Below, piece after piece: positions 33,468-42,491 of a DNA stretch of 64,000 bases. The notes beneath the pieces are model-generated. The model was not told the origin of the DNA, did no database searches, and saw only the letters and a program-made list of their open reading frames with translations. A program made the position numbers and the translations under genes. Every line of letters begins with the position of its first letter. Position 1 is the stretch's first letter. The DNA comes from an uncultured bacterium (GTDB taxonomy: Bacteria; Cyanobacteriota; Vampirovibrionia; Gastranaerophilales; Gastranaerophilaceae), in contig CADBUY010000001.1 of NCBI GenBank assembly GCA_902797965.1, positions 228,644-292,643 on the forward strand, in the 5' to 3' direction.

Positions 33468-33981
33468 TAATCCGATAGTTTTTTATATCGCTTCTGTTTT
33501 AATAATAGGCTTTGCTTTCTGTTCAATGTTTTTGAAAAATATTATATATTCTCTGATATGCGCAATTATGGTGTTTTTTTCTGCTTCAATATTTTTCTAT
33601 ATGTTGGGAAGTGAATATAATGCAATAATTCAGGCTGCAATATACGGAATAGCAGTTCCTGTTATTATCGGACTGTCTATAATGTTTACAACATCAAAAT
33701 CTAATACGAAAAAAGAATCCGCTCTTCCTTTTATAACAATATTAGCTGGAATATTATTTGTAATGGCTTTTGTATACGTCATTATGATATCTCTGGCAAT
33801 GCTTCCTGATTCATTCCATTTTATGGGAATTCAACAATTTAATTCTTATGACGTTATATCAAAATTTGCTGAATGTATTTTTATTCGTTATGTTTGGGCA
33901 TTTGAACTGATTTCACTTTTATTAACAATAATTATTGCAGGATTTACAATGCTTGATGGGAAAAAGGGGGATATGCTGTAA
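33460..33981 (+). CDS. nuoJ: Complex I subunit NuoJ/NdhG
   Basis: The 173-residue membrane subunit has five predicted helices, with 'ALIQAAIYGIAVPVIIG'-type sequence near residues 50-68, the pi-bulge helix region of NuoJ ('NAIIQAAIYGIAVPV'). It lies between nuoI and nuoK with short overlaps. Confidence 0.85.
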   Translation: MINNPIVFYIASVLIIGFAFCSMFLKNIIYSLICAIMVFFSASIFFYMLGSEYNAIIQAAIYGIAVPVIIGLSIMFTTSKSNTKKESALPFITILAGILFVMAFVYVIMISLAMLPDSFHFMGIQQFNSYDVISKFAECIFIRYVWAFELISLLLTIIIAGFTMLDGKKGDML

Positions 33982-34286
33982 TGAACATAACGATGTATCA
34001 CTATTTATTTATTGGTTTAATGTTGTTCCTGATTGGAATTTTAGGTTCTGTTCTTGCAAAGAATTTAATTAAAGTTTTGATTGCAATAGAGTTTATGCTA
34101 ACGGGAATAAATGTTAATTTTATAACTTTTGCGGCATATTGCGGAAATGAAAATTTTGACGGATTTATAATGGCTCTGTTTTATGTCGGAATAGGTGCGG
34201 TAGAACTTGCGGTTGCGCTTTATATTTTCTATCTCATGTTTCAAAAGAAAGAAAGTGATAACATAGAAAGTTATAGTGAACTATAA
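33981..34286 (+). CDS. nuoK: Complex I subunit NuoK/NdhE
   Basis: The 101-residue subunit has three membrane helices and the conserved glutamates 'LIAIEFMLTGINVNF' (helix 2) and 'GIGAVELAVALYIFY' (helix 3) of the proton path. The length is typical (about 100). Confidence 0.92.
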   Translation: MNITMYHYLFIGLMLFLIGILGSVLAKNLIKVLIAIEFMLTGINVNFITFAAYCGNENFDGFIMALFYVGIGAVELAVALYIFYLMFQKKESDNIESYSEL

Positions 34287-34294
34287 GGAAACAA

Positions 34295-36115
34295 ATGACA
34301 AACTTAATTTTAGATAACATATCATTAATACTTCTTTTACCATTATGGATTTTCTTAATCATAATGTGCGGTAGATTTTTCTCTGTATATGTTAATAAAG
34401 TTATTATTTATTTTCTTACTTTGCTTTCTTCATTTTTAGGTGCAGGAGCTTGTGCTTTAGCATTATTTAATATAAAAGACCCGATTGATTGGATTTATCC
34501 GTTTATACAAATAAACAAATTTTCTATATCTTTTGGATTACAGATTGATAAATTATCTCTCGGAATTGCGCTGATTTTATTTATAGTAAGTTTTAGTGTT
34601 CAGTTGTTTTCAGTATCCTATATGAGAAACGAAAAGAAAAATTACAGATTTTTTGCATTGCTAAATCTTTTTAATTTTTCAATGGCATTTCTTTTATTCA
34701 GTCCTAATCTGTTTCAATTATATGTATTCTGGGAACTTGTAAGCATCGTTTCATATCTCTTAATTGGATTTGATTATAAAAATGAAATAAAATCTCAGGC
34801 ATCAAAAAGAGTGTTTATAATAAACAGGGTTGGTGATACAGCGCTAATTTCGGCTATAATCCTGACTTCTTATTATATGTTTGAATATGTCGGGAATTAT
34901 TCGTTTATAACTTTATCTTTTCAGGATTTGAATGTAATATCAACGCTTTTAATGGCGTACTCGTCAACTCCTGTATTTCTGATTATATGCGGATTATTTA
35001 TAATTGCAGCTATGGTTAAGTCAGCACAATTTCCGTTTTATACTTGGTTACAGGATGCAATGGAGGCAAAAACTCCTGTAAGTGCGCTCTTACATTCGGC
35101 AACTATGGTTGTTGCCGGTGTATATCTTACTATTAGATTAATACCATTTTTTACTTTAAATGCGATATTAATGAAAGTAATTTTGGTTATTGGTATATTG
35201 ACTGCATTAATTTGTTCAGTATTAGCTTCTATAGAAACTCATCCTAAAAAAATTCTGGCATACTCAACATCAGCTAATCTTGGATTAATGTTTTTGGCTA
35301 TAGGAACAGAAAATATTATTGCCGCTTTAATTTTATTAATTGCCCATGCTTTTATTAAATCAACATTATTCTTATTATTACCAAATGAAAAAACTCAGGT
35401 AATCGGATACAGCAGATTTTTGTTATTCTGTATAAATGCTTTATGTCTTGCAGGAATACTGTTTTCAGGAATTGGAGCAAAAGAACTTATTTTTAGTAAC
35501 TTAACAAATCAAACTTTAATACTTCTATATTTATTGGTATCTTTTGTTACAGCATTTTATATTACAAGACTTGATTTATTAATATATAAAAATAATGAAT
35601 TAACGCAAACATTTAATATTATTAAAGTATTTTCTTTTGGAATTCTATTATGTGGCAATTTAGCGTTATATCTTGTCCTAAGAAAACATTATACGATTGC
35701 GGAACCGTATGCTGCAGCAATCGGAGGGTTGTGTCTGGCAATTCTTTTATATAAACATAATGCTTTGGAAAAATTTAATAAAACTCCAAGAATTCTTGAA
35801 AAATTATTTAACAAATTTATTCCGAAAATTTATGAGGTTTGTGCAGACGGAATGAACTATACGGATAATAAAATCTTGTCAAATTATAAACCTATTTCAG
35901 GTATTTCAAAATCATTTGTAAAAATTACAAATTGGATAGAAATAAATGTATTTAACAAAACAGTCAACTTTGTGGGAAATGCTTCAAAGTGGTTATCAAA
36001 AAGAGATATGCAATTACAGAGCGGAAATGTTCAGACATATAATGCATACGCATTTATTATTGTAACTGTAATAACTGCTCTGGTAATAATAGGTTATACA
36101 ATTATATTAAATTAA
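34295..36115 (+). CDS. nuoL: Complex I antiporter-like subunit NuoL/NdhF
   Basis: The 606-residue subunit of the distal membrane arm pumps protons. The antiporter core has 'YVFWELVSIVSYLLIGFDY' (the conserved Glu), and 'KSAQFPFYTWLQDAMEAKTPVSALLHSATMV'-type sequence near residue 230-260. Transmembrane helices continue to the C-terminus, with a long amphipathic stretch and a last anchor helix as expected for the lateral helix. Confidence 0.93.
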   Translation: MTNLILDNISLILLLPLWIFLIIMCGRFFSVYVNKVIIYFLTLLSSFLGAGACALALFNIKDPIDWIYPFIQINKFSISFGLQIDKLSLGIALILFIVSFSVQLFSVSYMRNEKKNYRFFALLNLFNFSMAFLLFSPNLFQLYVFWELVSIVSYLLIGFDYKNEIKSQASKRVFIINRVGDTALISAIILTSYYMFEYVGNYSFITLSFQDLNVISTLLMAYSSTPVFLIICGLFIIAAMVKSAQFPFYTWLQDAMEAKTPVSALLHSATMVVAGVYLTIRLIPFFTLNAILMKVILVIGILTALICSVLASIETHPKKILAYSTSANLGLMFLAIGTENIIAALILLIAHAFIKSTLFLLLPNEKTQVIGYSRFLLFCINALCLAGILFSGIGAKELIFSNLTNQTLILLYLLVSFVTAFYITRLDLLIYKNNELTQTFNIIKVFSFGILLCGNLALYLVLRKHYTIAEPYAAAIGGLCLAILLYKHNALEKFNKTPRILEKLFNKFIPKIYEVCADGMNYTDNKILSNYKPISGISKSFVKITNWIEINVFNKTVNFVGNASKWLSKRDMQLQSGNVQTYNAYAFIIVTVITALVIIGYTIILN

Positions 36116-36130
36116 AAAAGGAAGATACGA

Positions 36131-37645
36131 ATGAATATTTTATCAATACCGATTTTGTTATTTTTACCGTTTATAATATCAATTCTTTTGATGTCGCCTA
36201 TGTTTACATCAAATGAGGTCGTTGTAAGAAGATTTACAAAAAGCGTATGTATTTTTCATTTTATATATACGGTTTTAATGTTGTTTTTCTTCGATGCTTC
36301 AAATCCGTATTCTACAGAAATACACTTCTTTGGTATGGATTGGGTGCAAACGCTTGGAATAAAATTTTTATTACAAATTGATACGATTTCAATGATTTTA
36401 TGCACTCTTACCTCTTTTGTATTCTTAATGGCGGCTATTTCAAGCAAATTTAATATAAGAAAAAATCACAAATTTTATTATTCAATGCTGTTTCTTTTAG
36501 AATTTGCCGTTCTTGGTATATTTACGGCATCTGATATGTTTTTATTTTTCTTGTTCTGGGAACTGGAAATGTTCCCTGCTTACTTCCTCATTGGAGGTAA
36601 ATGGGGAAAATGCAGTTTAACGATAAGTGATATATCAGAGTTTGATAATGAGGACTCTGCAAAAAAATCGGCGATAAAATTTATTCTTTTCACGTTTTTC
36701 GGAAGTATGTTTATGCTTCTTGGCATTTTATTGCTGCATTATTACAATTATGCCGCAAATGGTGTGTTATCTTCAAGTTTTGCCGACATTACAGATATTA
36801 CTATACCGAGTGGAATACAATTATTAATTGCCACATGTCTTTTAATCGGTTTTGGGGTTAAACTTCCGATTATTCCTTTGCATACTTGGCTTCCTGATGC
36901 GCATACAAACGCTCCTACACCGGTTAGTATGGTTTTAGCAGGAATTTTGCTTAAAACCGGAGCTTACGGCATTTACAGATTTAACTATGAAATGCTTCCT
37001 TTGTCATTTAAAATAATTGCTCCGATTTTAGCAGTATTAGCATTGATTAATATTATTTATACTGCTTTTGTCAGTTATGCTCAGACAGATATAAAAAGAA
37101 TTATAGCATATTCAAGTATTTCAAATATGGGACTTATTTTACTCGGACTTTGCGCAATAAATCAAATCGGTCTTTCAGCTTCGGTATTTCACATGGTTTC
37201 CCATGGTCTTGTAACTTGCGGTTTGTTTATGATTGCAGGAATTATCTATTTGAGATTTAAGGACAGAAATATCAATTCTTTGCAGGGAGTTGCTTCCGTT
37301 ATGCCTCGTTTATTTGGTTTTGCGGTCCTTATTATTCTCGCATCAATCGGTGTGCCGTTATTTGCACCGTTTATAAGTGAAATATTAACGATTATTGGGG
37401 CAATGAATTCTGAAATATCTCTTGTGATAAAATTTATGGCATTGTTCTCTTTGCCCCTTTTGATATTAAGTTCATGCTATATGCTAAAATTCCTGCACAA
37501 AGGATTTTTTGGCGAAGTTAATGAAGAGTATCTGAAGGTCAATGATTTATCAGTACATGAATTTATTGTTCTTGCATCAGTGCTCGGAGGATTGATAATC
37601 TTTGGTTTGTTCCCAAGTGTTATACTTGGTTTTATTGGAAAGTAG
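36131..37645 (+). CDS. nuoM: Complex I antiporter-like subunit NuoM/NdhD
   Basis: The 504-residue proton-pumping membrane subunit contains 'FFLFWELEMFPAYFLIG' with the key Glu, 'VKLPIIPLHTWLPDAHTNAP' and 'PVSMVLAGILLKTGAYGIYR'. A charged loop after the first of these ('DISEFDNEDSAKKSAIKF') is longer than in many homologues. It has its own Shine-Dalgarno, AAAAGGAAG. Confidence 0.93.
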   Translation: MNILSIPILLFLPFIISILLMSPMFTSNEVVVRRFTKSVCIFHFIYTVLMLFFFDASNPYSTEIHFFGMDWVQTLGIKFLLQIDTISMILCTLTSFVFLMAAISSKFNIRKNHKFYYSMLFLLEFAVLGIFTASDMFLFFLFWELEMFPAYFLIGGKWGKCSLTISDISEFDNEDSAKKSAIKFILFTFFGSMFMLLGILLLHYYNYAANGVLSSSFADITDITIPSGIQLLIATCLLIGFGVKLPIIPLHTWLPDAHTNAPTPVSMVLAGILLKTGAYGIYRFNYEMLPLSFKIIAPILAVLALINIIYTAFVSYAQTDIKRIIAYSSISNMGLILLGLCAINQIGLSASVFHMVSHGLVTCGLFMIAGIIYLRFKDRNINSLQGVASVMPRLFGFAVLIILASIGVPLFAPFISEILTIIGAMNSEISLVIKFMALFSLPLLILSSCYMLKFLHKGFFGEVNEEYLKVNDLSVHEFIVLASVLGGLIIFGLFPSVILGFIGK

Positions 37646-37662
37646 TTAAAAAAGGAAAATAA

Positions 37663-39096
37663 ATGATAAACGATATATTCAGCATAATGCTACCACAATT
37701 TGTACTTATTGGATTTATTCTGCTAATGCTTATTTTAAGCATGATAATGTCGCCGAGAATGTATAAATATGCGAGAATAATCTCGGTTATTGGGATTGTT
37801 TTAACAATAATATCTCTGTCTACAGTACAAACAGAGCCGCAGTATTTTGGGTTTCATAATTCTGTAATGTCTGACAGCTATACCTTATTATTTGAATTTG
37901 TAATTCTGGTTTGTGGTTTTTTAGTCGGATTATTAACAAAAAATTTGGTAAAAACCATAAAACGTCATGCATATACATTTCAAGCGGTTTTTCTAACTGC
38001 TCTGCTTGGTGCAATAAGCATTGTATCAGCAAATGACTTTGTTACATTGCTGGTATCTATAGAATTATTGGGATTTTCAACCTATTTTTTGATATCGGTA
38101 TCAAAAGGATATCGTTCAAAAGAAGCTGCATTTAAGTATTTAATTACATCTGCGGTTTCAACCGGAATTTTCTTGTTTGGTGCTTCATACATGTATGGTA
38201 TTTGTGGTTCGTTAAACTTTTCTCAGGTCTATGAGTACATTTTGGACAATGAAACATCGCTGATTTATTCTATTGCGTCAATTATGATAATTTTAGGGAT
38301 AGCTTCAAAACTTGCAGTATTTCCTTTTGCAAATTGGATAGTGGATGTTTATAAGGGATGCGAAACTTCCATTCTGGCTTTTTTGTCAACCGTTCCAAAA
38401 CTGGCAATGTTTGGTATAATATGTCGTTTAATTGTATTTCCGCTTGGAAATAGTTTTGAGTTAACTTTTATAATAGCAATACTCTGTCTGGGAACTGCAT
38501 TATGGGCAAATACTTTTGCAATAAGAGAAAATAATGTTAAAGTTATATTGGCATGTTCTGCTTCTGCAAATGCTTCTTATGCACTTCTTACAGCAAGTTT
38601 GGTTTCTGTTTATAACTTATCAACCGTAATTTTTTATATAATATGTTATGTAATTATGAACATAGGAGTTTTTGCTTTTTTGAATATATATGGCGATAAA
38701 AATCCTTTTTATGTTGATTCATTTAGGGGTCTTTATCATAAAAATCATGGTCTTGTTGGCGCGTATGCAATATCTATTCTTGCGCTTGCAGGCATTCCTG
38801 TTACATCCGGTTTTATTGCAAAAATTTATCTTTTTAGTGCAATTGCTAATTCAGGACTTATTTTTGTGCCGTTTTTGTTAGGTCTGTTATTATTAACAGT
38901 ATTGGCGCTTTTCTATTATCTGAAAATACTTGTTCCTCTGTTTAACGAATGTGATAAAAATGACGAGATACAAAATTTCAAGCCTAATTTTTCACAAAAA
39001 TTTGTTCTTGTATCATCTGCAATTATAACTGTTATAATCGGAATTTTTCCTGAAGTATTAATTGAATTATGCAGATATATTGCATATAATATCTAA
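37663..39096 (+). CDS. nuoN: Complex I antiporter-like subunit NuoN/NdhB
   Basis: The 477-residue membrane subunit has 'LVSIELLGFSTYFLISVSKG' (key Glu), 'LGIASKLAVFPFANWIVDVYKG' and 'FLSTVPKLAMFGI'. It is the last gene of the operon, which carries nuoA-B-C-D-H-I-J-K-L-M-N but no nuoE, nuoF or nuoG. The end overlaps the convergent RelA/SpoT-like gene by 4 bases. Confidence 0.92.
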   Translation: MINDIFSIMLPQFVLIGFILLMLILSMIMSPRMYKYARIISVIGIVLTIISLSTVQTEPQYFGFHNSVMSDSYTLLFEFVILVCGFLVGLLTKNLVKTIKRHAYTFQAVFLTALLGAISIVSANDFVTLLVSIELLGFSTYFLISVSKGYRSKEAAFKYLITSAVSTGIFLFGASYMYGICGSLNFSQVYEYILDNETSLIYSIASIMIILGIASKLAVFPFANWIVDVYKGCETSILAFLSTVPKLAMFGIICRLIVFPLGNSFELTFIIAILCLGTALWANTFAIRENNVKVILACSASANASYALLTASLVSVYNLSTVIFYIICYVIMNIGVFAFLNIYGDKNPFYVDSFRGLYHKNHGLVGAYAISILALAGIPVTSGFIAKIYLFSAIANSGLIFVPFLLGLLLLTVLALFYYLKILVPLFNECDKNDEIQNFKPNFSQKFVLVSSAIITVIIGIFPEVLIELCRYIAYNI

Positions 39097-40472
39097 TGTT
39101 TTATTCGTTTATTTTTATTCTTTTTATGCTTTATACCAGTGTTTTCAATTAATTTACTAAAAGAAAATATAGAGAAAAACGGTTTTTCTTCAACATCTTT
39201 TTTTTCTGCAATTTTTACGACTTCAGTTTCTTTTGCTTTTTTCGTTGGTAATTTTTTAGCTTCACACTCAAGCATTATATCATACTGAGTATTTAGATCA
39301 TATTCAGGAGGCAGTTTATAATTACGAACAGTTCTAAAAAATCCGGTTGGACGTGTTAATAAACGACCTGTTCTATATTCATGCAGTTCATCTTCTCTAA
39401 TTTGTAAATTAGCATCATGCCAGTATCTTAGAAATTCTTCTTTGGATGTTTCTCTTTCTTTTTGAAGAAGCGGTTCCCATAAGTCAATTAATTTTTTATA
39501 TTTAGGTTCAATACCTTTACCTTTAAAATATTTAAACCCTTTATCATGAAAATTCTTAGCTTTTGCTTCTCTGGCACCCATAATTTGCATTTCAAAGGGT
39601 CTTGAACATTTTTCTTTCAATTGGAGAATTAAGTGTAAGGCGCAGTAATTACCCTTTGTGTATTTTGGCAGTGGTCTTGATATTAATTTTATTTTATCAA
39701 CATTTGTTTCTAGACCATTTAATATTTCTTCTTGAGCATCTTCTAATTTATCAAGAAAAACTTTTGAAGCATAATCGAATTCTTCTTGTTCTTTTTCCTT
39801 TAGTTTACTTATGCTTGAAGGTCTTTGCAGTTCGATTTCATGCAAAGAAATATGTCCTGTTCTTATCAAAGTAATAAGCTGTGCCAGTGCAAAATCAACT
39901 TCATTTTTTCCTGTTTTATAATTCATAACAATTTTAGCACCATTTAAATCTGTCATATTTGCCAAAACTTCTTTCATAGAGTTCCATTCTCGGGTTGCAC
40001 TTTTTTCCATAATTGAAATAATAGATTTGGCTCTGTCGGCATAGTCTAAAATGATATTTTTAGGGTCTAAGGTTGTAGCTTTCATTCCTCCAAACAAATT
40101 ATCCATAAAGTTATGGATTTGTTTTTGAGGTCCAAGAATTTGTTCTCTGATTTGTTTTGCCGTAGATTTTGAAACTCCCCATTTTCTTTCTTCTCCGGAA
40201 AGAGTTTTCTTGGTTTGTGCTGTTTTATCCGGAGCTTTTTTTGCTTCTGCTATTTGATTTGCATCTCTTATTGCTCTGGCTTCTTTTCTTGCTAATGCAG
40301 CTTTTACTTCTTTTGATACAATATTTGTTCCCTTTGCTTTAAATGATACTGTATCTGTTTGCAGCGGTTCGCTTAATTTTAAACCATAATACTGTAATAA
40401 ACTGTTTCCGGAATTGCTTTTGGCAATCGACACAGTGTTAAATGATGAAATATAAATTTTTTGAATATTCAT
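39093..40472 (-). CDS. Divergent RelA/SpoT-like protein
   Basis: This 459-residue protein is not a standard RelA, but its centre follows the (p)ppGpp synthetase pattern. 'RAKSIISIMEK' (147-157) is followed by 'MTDLNGAKIVM' (173-183) with the Asp175 expected for metal binding. 'KGNYCALHL' (273-281) has the Tyr-x-x-x-His of the nucleotide site, and 'PFEMQIMGAREAK' (292-304) has the Glu-x-Gln. No HD, TGS or ACT domains are present. The N-terminal 100 residues are basic and Lys/Ala-rich with no signal peptide. It could be an alarmone synthetase, a toxic relative or an inactive derivative. It is convergent with nuoN. Confidence 0.55.
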   Translation of the reverse strand: MNIQKIYISSFNTVSIAKSNSGNSLLQYYGLKLSEPLQTDTVSFKAKGTNIVSKEVKAALARKEARAIRDANQIAEAKKAPDKTAQTKKTLSGEERKWGVSKSTAKQIREQILGPQKQIHNFMDNLFGGMKATTLDPKNIILDYADRAKSIISIMEKSATREWNSMKEVLANMTDLNGAKIVMNYKTGKNEVDFALAQLITLIRTGHISLHEIELQRPSSISKLKEKEQEEFDYASKVFLDKLEDAQEEILNGLETNVDKIKLISRPLPKYTKGNYCALHLILQLKEKCSRPFEMQIMGAREAKAKNFHDKGFKYFKGKGIEPKYKKLIDLWEPLLQKERETSKEEFLRYWHDANLQIREDELHEYRTGRLLTRPTGFFRTVRNYKLPPEYDLNTQYDIMLECEAKKLPTKKAKETEVVKIAEKKDVEEKPFFSIFSFSKLIENTGIKHKKNKNKRIKH

Positions 40473-40529
40473 TTTTACCTTCTAATCTATACACACATAT
40501 ATAAAATCAAAAATATATTTTTTTGCTAT

Positions 40530-41198
40530 TTATACGTTAACTTCTTCTAATTTGTTTTCAAATCCTGTATATTCACATATTTGTCTTGCCCATTCTCTAA
40601 GAATTTCATCTTCCGGTAATTTATAAGAAATAGGTTTACCTACCGTTACAGTAATATGCTTTTCAAAAAGTTTTTTTGCATATCCGTCAAAACCTTTTAT
40701 TCCGACAGGAACTATATCAGCTTCAAATTTTTTTGCAAACATAATAAAACCTTTGTGTATGTCTTTTATTTCAGGTTCTTTTATAATTCTTCCCTGAGGA
40801 AAAATTCCAAGTGACCAGCTTGTATTAAAAATGGATTTTATTGTTTTAAAAGTTGCAATTTCAGGTTTTTCTCTGTTTACGGCAAAAGCGCCCAAGATAT
40901 GTACCAAAAAGCGCAAAACTTTATTTGTTTCTTTTTCAAAAAGTTCTTTTTTAGCCATATATGCAACACATTTTTTTACAGCAAGTGATACAATTGGCGG
41001 ATCAAGATAAGAAACATGGTTTCCGGCAAAAATTACATGAGATGTCTTTGGAATATTTTCACGCCCTACTATTTTTAAATTATACATGAACTTTGTAACA
41101 CTCCAGACTACAAATGTTACGAAAGATTTGTAAAACAGTATTCTCCAAAATCCATAGTCTTTTTCTGTTCTTCTGTTGTAATTTTTTTCTTCTGACAT
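40530..41198 (-). CDS. plsC: 1-acyl-glycerol-3-phosphate acyltransferase-like (PlsC)
   Basis: The 222-residue acyltransferase has an N-terminal hydrophobic segment, the HxxxxD box 'AGNHVSYLDPPIV' (about 78), the Arg block 'FAVNREKPEI' and 'LGIFPQGRIIKEPEI' (FPxG box). It makes phosphatidic acid from lysophosphatidic acid. It is a tandem paralogue of the gene at 41214-41882, 15 bases upstream on the same strand. Confidence 0.83.
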   Translation of the reverse strand: MSEEKNYNRRTEKDYGFWRILFYKSFVTFVVWSVTKFMYNLKIVGRENIPKTSHVIFAGNHVSYLDPPIVSLAVKKCVAYMAKKELFEKETNKVLRFLVHILGAFAVNREKPEIATFKTIKSIFNTSWSLGIFPQGRIIKEPEIKDIHKGFIMFAKKFEADIVPVGIKGFDGYAKKLFEKHITVTVGKPISYKLPEDEILREWARQICEYTGFENKLEEVNV

Positions 41199-41213
41199 TC
41201 ACACACTTCCCTA

Positions 41214-41882
41214 TTATTGCACATTCGGAACGTATTTAAATCCGGTAAGTTCCTGAACTTTATATCCCCACTCATTTATCATTTCGTCCAAATTTTCCGA
41301 ATAAGGTATAACTTCTCCTATTTTTACAATAATTTTCCCTGTAAAAGGAATTCTCTTAACTTCATCTGTTCCGATAATTCCAATCGGTAAAATGCCACAT
41401 TTATTACTTTTTGCAATAGATGCAAACCCTTTCGTAAGATTTTTGATTTCTCCGTCTAATTGTCTTGTACCTTGCGGGAAAATTCCAAGCACCCAATTTG
41501 TTTTCTTTATTGCCTTAACAGTTTTCATCGTTGAAACGCTAACGTGTTCTCTGTCTACTGCAAAAGCTCCAAGCCAATTCAACCACCATCTTAAAAAAGG
41601 ATTTTCAAAAAGTTCTATTTTTGACATATATGCAACGCCTCTGTTCATAATCGCACAAACTAAAGGCGGATCCAGAGTTGAAAGATGGTTTGCTGCTATT
41701 ATAAAATTGTTATCTTTGGGAATATTTTCTCTGCCCTGAACTTCTAATCTGTATACAAGTTTAAAACGAATCATGTAAAAAACATGTGTTACAAGGAAAA
41801 GAAAGATTCTTCTCCAGATATTATAAAATTCAGGTGGTCTGTATGAATGATTATCACTATTTTTTTTTGTCTTTTCAGACAT
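41214..41882 (-). CDS. plsC: 1-acyl-glycerol-3-phosphate acyltransferase-like (PlsC)
   Basis: This PlsC-type acyltransferase of 222 residues has 'AANHLSTLDPPLV' (HxxxxD), 'FAVDREHVSV' and 'LGIFPQGTRQLDGEI'. The ATG at 41882 is chosen because GAGGAG lies 6 bases before it; the longer frame from 41900 has no site. It is closely similar in length and motif spacing to its downstream neighbour, which points to tandem duplication, possibly with different chain or acceptor preference. Confidence 0.83.
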   Translation of the reverse strand: MSEKTKKNSDNHSYRPPEFYNIWRRIFLFLVTHVFYMIRFKLVYRLEVQGRENIPKDNNFIIAANHLSTLDPPLVCAIMNRGVAYMSKIELFENPFLRWWLNWLGAFAVDREHVSVSTMKTVKAIKKTNWVLGIFPQGTRQLDGEIKNLTKGFASIAKSNKCGILPIGIIGTDEVKRIPFTGKIIVKIGEVIPYSENLDEMINEWGYKVQELTGFKYVPNVQ

Positions 41883-41935
41883 TTTTTTCTCCTCATGCAA
41901 GGCTTATTATATAACAAAAAAAGAATAAAGAATAG

Positions 41936-42322
41936 TTAATTTGGGCTATTTTCTTTTTCTGTTTCGCCTTTTTCCTGCTCTCTTTTATTATTTTTTGAAT
42001 CTTCTGAATTTTCAGATTCATCTTTTTCGTCTTCTTCTAAAATTTCTTTTATGGTTTTTTTGTGTTTGTTTGCATTAAGAACAGAGGCTACATTTGTCAT
42101 AGCAAGAGAGTTTAGTGTTGCTCTTAAAAGAGCACTTCTATCAACATATGGTTGATTGTAGAAGTTTTCGTCGCTTTCTTCGCCTTCTTCAGGTGGCATG
42201 TACATAGCTTCTGAGCCATATTTTTCCTGACTCATTTTTGCCGCGGTACCGGAGGGGTCGCCGCTCTTGAAATTAAAAGCGCCGCCAATGCCATAAAAAC
42301 CTGCTGACCTGTTATCTACCAC
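41936..42322 (-). CDS. Hypothetical small protein with acidic tail
   Basis: I do not recognise this 128-residue protein. The N-terminal half is Gly-rich, with 'YNQPYVDRSALLRATLNSL' near residues 54-72. This resembles 'NNPYVDKTEISANAMQLF' in the protein at 3517-3852. The C-terminal 40 residues are almost all Glu, Lys, Asn, Ser and Asp and are probably disordered. No signal peptide is seen. Confidence 0.55.
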   Translation of the reverse strand: MVDNRSAGFYGIGGAFNFKSGDPSGTAAKMSQEKYGSEAMYMPPEEGEESDENFYNQPYVDRSALLRATLNSLAMTNVASVLNANKHKKTIKEILEEDEKDESENSEDSKNNKREQEKGETEKENSPN

Positions 42323-42417
42323 TATTTGACCTCATGCTGAGAGATTTTTTATACTTTCCCTCATAGTGTAATATAACCTCTAAAAATATATTTTGCTATT
42401 CTGTAACGAAATTGTTA

Positions 42418-42449
42418 CAATACACCAAATTATGTAATTTGGTGTATTG
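42418..42449. promoter_or_regulatory. Perfect palindrome, operator candidate
   Basis: Arms of 15 bases, CAATACACCAAATTA and its exact complement, surround 2 bases. The element lies 6 bases upstream of the -35 box of the HxlR-type gene. It is not followed by a T run, so an operator is more likely than a terminator. A related imperfect palindrome with a TTTTGGTGTA half-site lies at 63511-63536. Confidence 0.55.
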
Positions 42450-42455
42450 AGCGTA

Positions 42456-42484
42456 TTCACAGGAAAATAAAATAATGATATAAT
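42456..42484 (+). promoter_or_regulatory. Promoter of HxlR-type gene
   Basis: TTCACA (42456-42461) and TATAAT (42479-42484) are 17 bases apart. The expected start of transcription, 42490-42492, falls at the ATG itself, so the mRNA may be leaderless. No Shine-Dalgarno is visible before the ATG. Confidence 0.6.
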
Positions 42485-42491
42485 AACAGTC

